Assembly (NCBI RefSeq): GCF_014650115.1 | Contig: NZ_BMUI01000003.1 | Location: 186,001 to 250,000 of the forward strand | From: Streptomyces olivaceoviridis | Lineage (GTDB): Bacteria; Actinomycetota; Actinomycetes; Streptomycetales; Streptomycetaceae | Direction of reading: 5' to 3' | Length of the DNA: 64,000 bases | Part shown: in pieces, positions 35,607 through 43,167 of the stretch | How positions within the stretch are numbered: the first letter of the stretch is position 1 | Layout of the letters: every line of letters begins with the position of its first letter | Notes under the pieces: generated by a model | The model's database searches: none | What the model was told of the DNA's origin: nothing | The model's input: only the letters and a program-made list of their open reading frames with translations | Translations under genes and position numbers: made by a program

Positions 35607-36605
35607 TCACGCCGCCGCGTCGAAACCGGTCTGGCGGGCCAGCTTCTTCAGCTCCAGCAGCGCGTGCTTCTCGATCTGCCGGATCCGCTCACGGGTGAGC
35701 CCGTGCTCCTTGCCGACCTCGGTCAGGGTGCGCTCGCGGCCGTCCTCGATGCCGTACCGCATCTTGATGATGGAGGCCGTGCGCTGGTCCAGGCGGCCGA
35801 TCAGGTCGTCCAGTTCCTCGCTGCGCAGCAGGGTCATGACGGACTGCTCGGGAGAGACCGCCGAGGTGTCCTCCAGCAGGTCGCCGAACTGGGTCTCGCC
35901 CTCGTCGTCCACCGACATGTTCAGCGAGACCGGGTCGCGGGACCAGTCGAGGACGTCCGTGACGCGCTCCGGCGTCGAGCCCAGCTCCGCGGCGATCTCG
36001 GCCGGCTCCGGCTCGCGGCCGTGCTCGCGGTTGAACTCGCGCTGCACGCGGCGGATGCGGCCCAGCTCCTCCACCAGGTGGACGGGGAGCCGGATCGTGC
36101 GGGACTGGTCGGCGATCGAGCGGGTGATGGCCTGCCGGATCCACCAGGTGGCGTACGTCGAGAACTTGAAGCCCTTGCGGTAGTCGAACTTCTCGACGGC
36201 GCGCACCAGGCCGGCGTTGCCCTCCTGGATCAGGTCGAGCAGCGGCAGACCGCTGCGCGGGTAGCGCCGGGCGACCGCGACGACCAGGCGGAGGTTGGAG
36301 CGGATGAAGACGTCCTTGGCCCGCTCACCGGCGGCGACCAGGGCCTCCAGCTCCTCGCGGGTGGCGTCCGTCTTGGACTCCTCCTCGCCGTCGAGGACCT
36401 GCCGCGCGAACACACCCGCCTCGATGGTCTGGGACAGCTCGACCTCCTTGGCGGCGTCGAGCAGCGGCGTACGCGCGATCTCGTCGAGGTACATGCCGAC
36501 CAGGTCGCGGTCTGCGATCTCGCCGCCATGAGCGCGAACACTGCTTGCCGAGTCGGCCGTCTCGCCGGTGGCGGACTTACGACGGGCGACGGCACGGGTT
36601 GCCAT
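35607..36605 (-). CDS. hrdD: Principal-like RNA polymerase sigma factor HrdD
   Basis: A 332-residue group 2 sigma-70 factor. Region 1.2 starts at DRDLVGMYLDEIARTPLL. Regions 2.1-2.4 include FIRSNLRLVVAVARRY, LDLIQEGNAGLVRAVEKFDY and FSTYATWWIRQAI, with TWWIRQAITR for -10 recognition. Region 3 and region 4.2 (TLTEVGKEHGLTRERIRQIE) complete it; region 1.1 is short. Length and N-terminus (MATRAVARRKS) match HrdD of S. coelicolor from memory. The ATG at 36605 fits this. A SigR-type promoter lies about 130 bases upstream. It shares promoter recognition with HrdB but is dispensable in S. coelicolor. Confidence 0.93.
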   Translation of the reverse strand: MATRAVARRKSATGETADSASSVRAHGGEIADRDLVGMYLDEIARTPLLDAAKEVELSQTIEAGVFARQVLDGEEESKTDATREELEALVAAGERAKDVFIRSNLRLVVAVARRYPRSGLPLLDLIQEGNAGLVRAVEKFDYRKGFKFSTYATWWIRQAITRSIADQSRTIRLPVHLVEELGRIRRVQREFNREHGREPEPAEIAAELGSTPERVTDVLDWSRDPVSLNMSVDDEGETQFGDLLEDTSAVSPEQSVMTLLRSEELDDLIGRLDQRTASIIKMRYGIEDGRERTLTEVGKEHGLTRERIRQIEKHALLELKKLARQTGFDAAA

Positions 36606-36737
36606 GCGTGCTCCCTTGCGATGGTGGGCTGGCGGGTGGTCCTGGCGAACGCTCGGCACTGACGGGGGAGTCTCTGGGACTCGCTCACTCGCTCTCGCTC
36701 CGAGACCCTCTCCGAGTGCCCTGCATCCGTGGGAAAC

Positions 36738-36763
36738 AACGACTGGAATCCGGACAGAATTCC
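36738..36763 (-). promoter_or_regulatory. SigR-type promoter of hrdD
   Basis: On the minus strand: GGAAT (36759-36763), exactly 18 bases, then GTT (36738-36740), followed by another GTT. This matches the SigR consensus GGAAT-N18-GTT for the thiol-oxidative-stress sigma factor. hrdDp1 of S. coelicolor is a known SigR target. Predicted transcription start is about 36730, ~125 bases before the hrdD ATG. Confidence 0.8.
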
Positions 36764-36823
36764 CAACCCGCCCCCCGACTTTTCTGATCATGCAGTACCC
36801 TGTCCGCCACGCTGGGAGGCGAG

Positions 36824-37342
36824 ATGCGGTCGGAACCCACTGAGGCGCAGGTCAGACCAGGAATCGAGGCGGACCTCGACACCCTCACGGCGATCTACAA
36901 CCACTATGTGCGTGAGACGGCCATCACATTCGATACCGCGGTCTTCACTCCGGAAGAGCGCCGCCCTTGGCTGCTCTCCCACCCGGAAGACGGCCCGCAC
37001 CGGCTGATGGTTGCCACGGACGCGGAGTCACAGGAGATTCTGGGGTACGCCACATCCAGCCCTTACCGGCCGAAGCCGGCGTACGCGACGTCCGTGGAGA
37101 CCTCGGTGTACGTCGCCCCCGACTCCGGCTGCCGCGGGATCGGCACGCTGCTCTACGGCGCCCTGTTCGACGCCCTGGCCGGGGAGGACGTACACCGCGC
37201 CTACGCGGGCATCGCCCAGCCGAACGAGGCCTCCACCCGGCTCCACGAGCGCTTCGGCTTCGCGCACGTCGGCACGTACCGCGAGGTGGGGCGCAAGTTC
37301 GGCCGCTACTGGGACGTGGCCTGGTACGAGAAGCCCCTGTAG
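36824..37342 (+). CDS. GNAT acetyltransferase, phosphinothricin acetyltransferase-like
   Basis: A 172-residue acetyltransferase. VRPGIEADLDTLTAIYNHYV is the start typical of Pat/Bar and MddA/YwnH relatives, followed by VETSVYVAPDSGCRGIGTLLYGALFDAL (acetyl-CoA loop, quoted) and ERFGFAHVGTYREVGRKFGRYWDVAWYEK, also typical of that group. It may acetylate phosphinothricin, methionine sulfoximine or other amino acid analogues. GGGAGGCGAG sits just before the ATG. Divergent from hrdD. Confidence 0.88.
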   Translation: MRSEPTEAQVRPGIEADLDTLTAIYNHYVRETAITFDTAVFTPEERRPWLLSHPEDGPHRLMVATDAESQEILGYATSSPYRPKPAYATSVETSVYVAPDSGCRGIGTLLYGALFDALAGEDVHRAYAGIAQPNEASTRLHERFGFAHVGTYREVGRKFGRYWDVAWYEKPL

Positions 37343-37374
37343 CCCGGCTGGCCCGCCGCGGCCCGGCCCCCACC

Positions 37375-38166
37375 TCAGCCGAACTGCACCGACCGCTTCG
37401 CCATTCCCATCCAGAACCCGTCGATGACGGACTTCTGCGCGTCCAGCTCGCCGCCCGCCTCCGCCGCGCCCATGGTCACGAAGAGCGGGGCGAAGTGCTC
37501 GGTGCGCGGATGGGCGTAGCGGCCGGCCGGGGCCTTGTTCAGGAAGTCGAGCAGGGCGTCCCAGTCACGGGTCTCCAGGGCCCGCCGCCCCCAGTCGTCG
37601 AACTCGGACGACCAGCTCGGCACGCCCCGGCCGGCGTGCCGCAGGGCGGCCAGGTTGTGGGTGAAGAAGCCGGAGCCGACGATCAGCACTCCCTCGTCGC
37701 GCAGGGGAGCGAGCTTGCGGCCGATGTCCATCAGGCGCACCGGATCGAGGGTGGGCAGGGAGATCTGAAGGACGGGGATGTCGGCGTCCGGGAACATCTC
37801 GACGAGGGGGACGTACGCGCCGTGGTCGAGGCCGCGGTCGGGGATGTCCTGGACCGGGATGCCGGGGGCACGCAGCAGCTTGCGGACGGACTCGGCGAGC
37901 GCGGGGGCGCCGGGGGCGGCGTACCGCACCTGGTAGTAGTGCTCAGGGAAGCCCCAGAAGTCGTAGACGAGCGGGACGGTCTCGACCGCGCCGAGGGCGA
38001 GCGGGGCCTCCTCCCAGTGCGCGGACACCATGAGGATCGCCTTGGGCCGGGGCAGGTCGGCGGACCAGGCGGCGAGCTGGCCGGGCCAGACGGGGTCGTC
38101 GGCGAGCGGCGGGGCGCCGTGGCTGAGGTACAGCGCGGGCATGCGCTCCTGGGCGGTGGCGGACAT
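37375..38166 (-). CDS. LigB-type extradiol dioxygenase (DODA family)
   Basis: A 263-residue class III extradiol ring-cleavage dioxygenase of the YgiD/4,5-DOPA type. MPALYLSHGAPP carries the first metal His. SAHWEE, GLDHGAYVPL and HTEHFAPL-type elements (HPRTEHFAPLFV) give the rest of the Zn/Fe ligands and the base. It opens a catechol-type ring. The ATG at 38166 has GGGAG about 11 bases upstream. It is divergent (104 bp) from a MarR regulator, which probably responds to a phenolic substrate. Confidence 0.9.
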   Translation of the reverse strand: MSATAQERMPALYLSHGAPPLADDPVWPGQLAAWSADLPRPKAILMVSAHWEEAPLALGAVETVPLVYDFWGFPEHYYQVRYAAPGAPALAESVRKLLRAPGIPVQDIPDRGLDHGAYVPLVEMFPDADIPVLQISLPTLDPVRLMDIGRKLAPLRDEGVLIVGSGFFTHNLAALRHAGRGVPSWSSEFDDWGRRALETRDWDALLDFLNKAPAGRYAHPRTEHFAPLFVTMGAAEAGGELDAQKSVIDGFWMGMAKRSVQFG

Positions 38167-38229
38167 CGCGGCGGCTCCCGTTGATCCAGATGTTTTAACT
38201 CTCAAGTTCTCACGGAAACTCTACGCGTG

Positions 38230-38241
38230 ACTTGTTCAAGT
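38230..38241. promoter_or_regulatory. Palindrome in dioxygenase/MarR divergent region
   Basis: ACTTG-TT-CAAGT, perfect 5-bp arms, 30 bases before the MarR start. A related AACT-CTCA-AGTT dyad lies nearer the dioxygenase start at about 38197-38208. Both contain CAAGT half-sites and are candidate MarR operators. Confidence 0.45.
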
Positions 38242-38270
38242 TTCAAGGAGCTGCCTCGTACAGTGGGGCT

Positions 38271-38783
38271 ATGAACACGGCACCGGACCCCGCCGCCGCG
38301 CGGCACCGCTGGCTCACCGACGAGGAACAGCGCATCTGGCGCGCCTACCTGCACGCCACCACCCTGCTGGAGGACCACCTCGACCGGCAGCTCCAGCGCG
38401 ACGCGGGCATGCCGCACATCTACTACGGCCTCCTCGTCGGCCTCGCCGAGGCGCCGCGCCGCCGGCTCCGGATGACCGAGCTGGCCATGAAGGCCAAGAT
38501 CACCCGTTCCCGGCTCTCGCACGCCATCGCCCGGCTGGAGAAGAACGGCTGGGTACACCGTGAGGACTGCCCTTCCGACAAGCGCGGCCAGTTCGCCGTC
38601 CTCACCGACGCGGGCCACGAGGTGCTGCGGCGCACCGCGCCCGGCCATGTCACCGCCGTGCGGCAGGCGCTGTTCGACCGGCTGAGCCCGGAACAGCAGA
38701 AGGCCCTCGGCGAGATCATGGAGATCGTCGCCGAGGGCCTCCAGCCCAACGAAGCGGGTGCGGACCTGCCCTGGCTCCGCTAG
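38271..38783 (+). CDS. MarR family transcriptional regulator
   Basis: A 170-residue winged-helix regulator: RMTELAMKAKITRSRLSHAIARLEKNGWVHREDCPSDKRGQFAVLT is the MarR DNA-binding segment with the Asp-x-Arg wing (split between here and the winged loop). An N-terminal dimerisation helix precedes it. The ATG at 38271 was chosen because a promoter and palindrome lie upstream. It is divergent from the extradiol dioxygenase gene and is likely its repressor. Confidence 0.9.
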   Translation: MNTAPDPAAARHRWLTDEEQRIWRAYLHATTLLEDHLDRQLQRDAGMPHIYYGLLVGLAEAPRRRLRMTELAMKAKITRSRLSHAIARLEKNGWVHREDCPSDKRGQFAVLTDAGHEVLRRTAPGHVTAVRQALFDRLSPEQQKALGEIMEIVAEGLQPNEAGADLPWLR

Positions 38784-38815
38784 TCAGCGCAGGGCGGGTC
38801 GGTCCGTACGGCCGG

Positions 38816-40354
38816 TCAGTGGGCCACCACCGGGACCGGCACCTCGTCCTCGACGCCCGCGCCGGAGGCCACCGGGGTGGAACCGGGACGGCCGGCGTTG
38901 ACGAAGGTGAAGGCGATCAGGGCGGCGGCGGCCAGGATGCCGACGGCGAACCAGATCGCGGAGCTGTAGCCGTGCACCTGGCCCTGGAGCATCACCAGCT
39001 GCTGCTGCGGCTTGGAGGCGGCACCGGCGATGTGGTCCTTGATGTACGAGGTGGTCGCCGAGGCCGCGATGGTGTTCAGCAGGGCGGTGCCGATCGCGCC
39101 GCCCACCTGCTGCGAGGTGTTGACCATCGCGGAGGCGACACCGGCGTCCCGGGGCTCGACGCCCTGGGTGGCCAGGGACATCGCCGGCATGAACGCCGTA
39201 CCCATGCCGAGGCCGAGCAGCACCATCGCGGGCAGCAGCAGGGTGCCGTAGGAGGAGTCGATCTCCAGCTGGGTCAGCAGCAGCATGCCGATCGCGGCGA
39301 CCAGGAAGCCGGGGCCCATCAGCAGGCGGGCCGGGACGCGGGTCATCAGCCGGGTGCCGATCTGGGTGGAGCCGGTGATCATGCCGGCCACCATCGGCAG
39401 GAAGGCGAAGCCGGTCTTGACCGGCGAGTAGCCCTTCACGACCTGGAGGTAGTAGGTCAGGAAGAGGAACAGGCCGAACATGCCGATGATCGCGAGACCG
39501 AGGGACAGGTAGATGCCGCCGCGGTTGCGGTCGGTCACCACGCGCAGCGGCAGCAGCGGGGTCTTGACCTTGGACTCCACGATCACGAACGCGACCAGCA
39601 GCACCACGGAGGCGACGAACATCGACACGGTCACCGCGTCGCCCCAGCCGGCGGACTCGGCGCGGGTGAAGCCGTAGACGAGCGCGACCAGGCCGAGGGT
39701 GGACAGCAGGACGCCCGGGATGTCGAGCGGGTTGCGGTTGCGCCCGCCCTCCGGCTCACGGATGACGAAGTAGGCGCCGGCCGCGGCGACCACGGCGAAC
39801 GGGACGTTCACGTAGAAGGTCCAGCGCCAGTCCAGGTACTCGGTGAGGAAACCGCCGAGGATCAGGCCGACGGCACCGCCACCGCCCGCGATGGCGCCGT
39901 AGATGCCGAACGCCTTGGCGCGCTCCTTGGCGTCGGTGAACATCACCGCGAGCAGGGACAGCGCGGCCGGGGCGAGCAGCGCGCCGAAGACGCCCTGGAG
40001 GGCGCGGGCGCCGAACATCATCGCACCGGTGGTGGCGGCACCGCCGAGCGCGGAGGCGGCGGCGAAACCGGCGAGGCCGAGCACGAAGGCGCGCTTGCGG
40101 CCCCACAGGTCGGCGATCCGGCCGCCGAAGAGCAGCAGGCCACCGAAGGCGAGGGCGTAGGCCGTGACGACCCACTGCCGGTTGCCGTCGGATATGCCGA
40201 GGTCGGTCTGGGCGGAGGGAAGGGCGATGTTCACGATGGTGGCGTCGAGGACGACCATCAGCTGGGCGAGCGCGATGAACACGAGCGCCTTCCAGCGGTT
40301 GGCATCACCGCTCGGAGCGGCGGCGCCGGGAGCCTTGAGGGCTGCTTCGGACAT
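38816..40354 (-). CDS. MFS drug efflux transporter, DHA2 type
   Basis: A 512-residue protein with 14 helices. LAQLMVVLDATIVNIALPSAQ is the DHA2 helix-1 motif, GGRIADLWGRKR motif A, and GGGGAVGLILGGFLTEYLDWRW carries motif C. A basic/acidic short tail ends VPVPVVAH. It probably exports a drug or a metabolite. The ATG at 40354 lacks a strong ribosome site; GTG 40366 is an alternative. A TetR gene lies upstream in the same orientation, and three 19-bp direct repeats separate the two. Confidence 0.9.
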   Translation of the reverse strand: MSEAALKAPGAAAPSGDANRWKALVFIALAQLMVVLDATIVNIALPSAQTDLGISDGNRQWVVTAYALAFGGLLLFGGRIADLWGRKRAFVLGLAGFAAASALGGAATTGAMMFGARALQGVFGALLAPAALSLLAVMFTDAKERAKAFGIYGAIAGGGGAVGLILGGFLTEYLDWRWTFYVNVPFAVVAAAGAYFVIREPEGGRNRNPLDIPGVLLSTLGLVALVYGFTRAESAGWGDAVTVSMFVASVVLLVAFVIVESKVKTPLLPLRVVTDRNRGGIYLSLGLAIIGMFGLFLFLTYYLQVVKGYSPVKTGFAFLPMVAGMITGSTQIGTRLMTRVPARLLMGPGFLVAAIGMLLLTQLEIDSSYGTLLLPAMVLLGLGMGTAFMPAMSLATQGVEPRDAGVASAMVNTSQQVGGAIGTALLNTIAASATTSYIKDHIAGAASKPQQQLVMLQGQVHGYSSAIWFAVGILAAAALIAFTFVNAGRPGSTPVASGAGVEDEVPVPVVAH

Positions 40355-40368
40355 GGAGATACCCACTT

Positions 40369-40433
40369 CGGGACTTCGTGACGGAGAAGTTCGGGACTTC
40401 GTGAAGGAGAGGGTCGGGACTTCGTGAAGGAGA
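40369..40433 (+). repeat. Three direct repeats with 23-bp period upstream of MFS gene
   Basis: CGGGACTTCGTGAAGGAGA-type 19-mers at 40369, 40392 and 40415, with a constant 23-bp period. Copies 2 and 3 are identical and contain the palindrome CTTC-GT-GAAG; copy 1 has one change. They sit in the leader of the MFS gene. Confidence 0.85.
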
Positions 40434-40513
40434 CGGTGACGGAAGGCGTGACGGAAAAATGACGAGAAAACGGAGTACGGCGGAAAGATGAAGACGCCGT
40501 GCTACAGAGGGGG

Positions 40514-40566
40514 GACCGGCCGTTCTACGGAAGGTGGACCGGCCGTGCCGCGGAAGGTGGACCGGG
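40514..40566 (+). repeat. Second 23-bp tandem repeat
   Basis: GACCGGCCGT-N5/6-CGGAAGGTG-type unit at 40514-40536 and 40537-40559, with a partial third copy GACCGGG at 40560-40566, between the TetR stop and the MFS repeats. Confidence 0.75.
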
Positions 40567-40598
40567 TACGGGAGCTGAACTGATCGGTCGGTCGTCGG

Positions 40599-41246
40599 TC
40601 AGCAGTCGCGCAGCTCCCTGATGCTGACGGCCCGGCCCGGCAGGGCGGAGCGGGCGGGTGCCCGCAGACCGTCGAGGAACAGTTGCAGATGGCGGTGGAC
40701 GAAGCGGTCGCCGCGCATGCAGTCCGTGCCGGCCGGGGGCCGGCTCAGCTGGGCCACGACGATCATCAGATCGCCGACCCCGACGTCCGGCCGGAGCTGC
40801 CCGGCCACCTTGGCCCGGCCCATGACCTCCTCCACCAGTTGCTCCACGCGCTCGCGGGAGGCCTCCAGGTCGGGGTGATGCTGGTCGAAGGTGCTGGACA
40901 CCATGGGACACAGCGCACTGATCCGCTCGTCGGCGGCGGTGTGCACGAACCGCTCCAGGGCGGCGAAGGCGTCCCCGGTCTCCGCGAGGGCCAGCTCGGC
41001 CGCCTCGGCCGTACGGTCCATGACGGAGCAGACGACCTCACGGACGAGGGCGTCACGGTCGGGGAAGTTGCGGTACACCGTGGCATTGCCGACGCCGGCC
41101 CGGCGGGCGATCTCGTCCAGCGGCACGTCCGGACCGTGCTCGACGAACATCTCCCGGGCGGCGGTGACGATCCGCTCCCGGTTGCGCAGGGCATCGGCGC
41201 GCGGCCGGGGTGCCTTGCGCACGGAGGGGGCGGTCGTGGCGGTCAC
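40599..41246 (-). CDS. TetR family transcriptional regulator
   Basis: A 215-residue TetR protein. The HTH spans residues 20-70 (RNRERIVTAAREMFVEHGPD, GNATVYRNFPDRDALV), followed by a helical C-terminal domain of the SCO4850-like/TetR_C kind. The GTG at 41246 has GAGGAG about 7 bases upstream; the longer frame toward 41462 is unlikely coding. It reads into the downstream MFS gene across a 244-bp repeat-containing spacer and is likely its repressor. Confidence 0.9.
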   Translation of the reverse strand: MTATTAPSVRKAPRPRADALRNRERIVTAAREMFVEHGPDVPLDEIARRAGVGNATVYRNFPDRDALVREVVCSVMDRTAEAAELALAETGDAFAALERFVHTAADERISALCPMVSSTFDQHHPDLEASRERVEQLVEEVMGRAKVAGQLRPDVGVGDLMIVVAQLSRPPAGTDCMRGDRFVHRHLQLFLDGLRAPARSALPGRAVSIRELRDC

Positions 41247-41658
41247 GGTGAACTCCTCGGGTCGGTCGGGGTGCCGCACGGTGGTGTGCCGTGGTGCACG
41301 GTGGCGCATCCGGTGACTCGGCGATTCGGCGACGGCGACCGGGCGACTCGTCGATGCGCCGATTCGGCGACGAGCACTCGACGGTGAGCGTTCGCGCGCC
41401 GGGCGGGATCCGGGGAACCGGTCCCCGTTTCGGTCGGACACAGGGCTAAACGGGGAAAGCATCCCCGGTTATTTCCCGCCAACCGAAAGAAGAGATGTGA
41501 CCTGAGACACAATCACCGCCCCCTGGGATTCACCCCGCTGCGGCCCCGCTTTCCCACGATCGGTCTCCTCCAGCGCGCGCCCACCGCCCTGCCGACACAG
41601 GGTGAGCGCAAGGGTGCAGCCGGAGACCGGTGGCTGCCGTGGCGCGAAAGGTCCCTGC
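41247..41658. other. Divergent intergenic region
   Basis: A 412-bp gap between a TetR gene and the M6 protease gene. It includes short direct repeats (CGATTCGGCGACG near 41322 and 41360). The stretch 41440-41480 has lower GC and is a possible promoter area for either side. No gene can be supported here. Confidence 0.5.
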
Positions 41659-42969
41659 ATGCAGCCGCAGCCGCAGCCCCGCCCCCGCCGCCGCATACGC
41701 CCGCGCCGGGTTGCCGCCCTGTCGATGGTGACCGCACTGACCCTCGCGGTCAGCACCTCGGCCGGGACCGGGAACCTCACGGCGCCCACCTTCGCCGCCG
41801 GGCCCGACAACCTGGCCCGCAACTCCGCGCTCGTACCCTGCATGATCCGCGGCGGTCTGGACGTGCAGATGACCGAGGGCCTGCCCACCCCGTCCGGCTA
41901 CACCCGCGCCACCGGCACCGTCCGCGCCCTGACCCTGATGGTGGACTTCCCCGACGCGCCCGGACCGGGCAGCGCGATGGACCGCTTCCACGAGTTCTTC
42001 CCGCAGACCCAGGAGTGGTTCCGCACCGCGTCGTACGGCCGTCTCGACTACCGCCCCGAGACCCCCGTCACCACCTGGCTGCGCATGCCGAAGACCTTCC
42101 AGGCGTACGGCATAGAGCGCGGCGCGCCCTTCGACCCCGGCTACCGGAACCTGGTCCAGGACATCGTGGCCGCCGCCGACCCGACGGTGGACTTCCGCGA
42201 CTACGACCTGCTGAACGTGCTCATCACCCCGAACGCCGGCCCCTCCGCCCTGGACACCGTGCTGTCCGTGACCTTCGCCGGGAACGACGACGCCCCGGTC
42301 GCCGACGGCGTCCGCATCTCCAACGCCTCCTTCGTCTACTCCCGCCAGGACGACGGCTCCGGCTCCTACTCCCGCACCGGCTACCGGGTACTGCCGCACG
42401 AGAACGGCCACACCTTCGGCCTGCCCGACCTGTACACCCAGGCGGGCGGGGGCGCGGTCGGGCACTGGGACATCATGAGCGAGGACTGGGGCGCCAACAA
42501 CGACCTGCTCGGCTGGCACAAGTGGAAGCTGGGCTGGCTGGACGGCGGCCAGGTCGGCTGCGCGGCGGCGCGGGGCAGCACCGAGTACACCCTGTCCCCG
42601 CTGTACAGGCCGGGCGGCGGAAAGCTCGTCCTGGTGCCGGTCACCGCGGGCAGCACCTACGCGCTGGAGGTCCGGGCGCAGGGCGGCAACGACGAGGCGG
42701 TGTGCCGCCCGGGACTGCTCGTCTACAAGGTCGACGGCAGCGTCGACACCGGCCGCGGCCCGGTCACCGTCTACGACAGCCACCGCCAGAGCGGCGGCTG
42801 CACCCGCAGCCCCAACGTGCACGCCGAACTCTCCGACGCGCCCTTCGCCCCCGGCGAGACCTTCAAGGACCCCCGCCACGGCATCACCGTCCAGGTCCTG
42901 AAAACGGACGAGGAGGGCAACTACCGGGTGCGGATCACGAGGGGGGCGGGGGCGGGGATGGGGGCGTGA
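41659..42969 (+). CDS. Secreted M6 family metalloprotease
   Basis: A 436-residue exported protein. The N-terminus is Arg/Pro-rich, then a hydrophobic stretch (VAALSMVTALTLAVSTSAG) gives a Sec or Tat-like signal. The catalytic motif HENGHTFGLPDLY is the HExxHxxGxxD zinc site of M6 (immune-inhibitor-A-type) peptidases, and WDIMSEDWG is the Met-turn. A beta-rich C-terminal domain follows. The ATG at 41659 has GAAAGG about 9 bases upstream. Probably degrades extracellular proteins. Divergent from a TetR gene across a 412-bp gap. Confidence 0.9.
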   Translation: MQPQPQPRPRRRIRPRRVAALSMVTALTLAVSTSAGTGNLTAPTFAAGPDNLARNSALVPCMIRGGLDVQMTEGLPTPSGYTRATGTVRALTLMVDFPDAPGPGSAMDRFHEFFPQTQEWFRTASYGRLDYRPETPVTTWLRMPKTFQAYGIERGAPFDPGYRNLVQDIVAAADPTVDFRDYDLLNVLITPNAGPSALDTVLSVTFAGNDDAPVADGVRISNASFVYSRQDDGSGSYSRTGYRVLPHENGHTFGLPDLYTQAGGGAVGHWDIMSEDWGANNDLLGWHKWKLGWLDGGQVGCAAARGSTEYTLSPLYRPGGGKLVLVPVTAGSTYALEVRAQGGNDEAVCRPGLLVYKVDGSVDTGRGPVTVYDSHRQSGGCTRSPNVHAELSDAPFAPGETFKDPRHGITVQVLKTDEEGNYRVRITRGAGAGMGA

Positions 42970-43167
42970 GGTTTGGGGGGCCGGAGGTCGGGGCGGTGTG
43001 GACCCACCGCCCCGGGGCCATCCGCCGGGACTCACCGGGTTCGGGGCTTGCCCAGGTCTGCCACGCGGCGTGCTCGGGGCCGGCGCGCGGCCTGCTCAGG
43101 TCCGGCCGACAGGGGTTTACCGTAGGCGTGCCCCGATGCCCCGATGGGATGCCGTACCGGAGAGACG

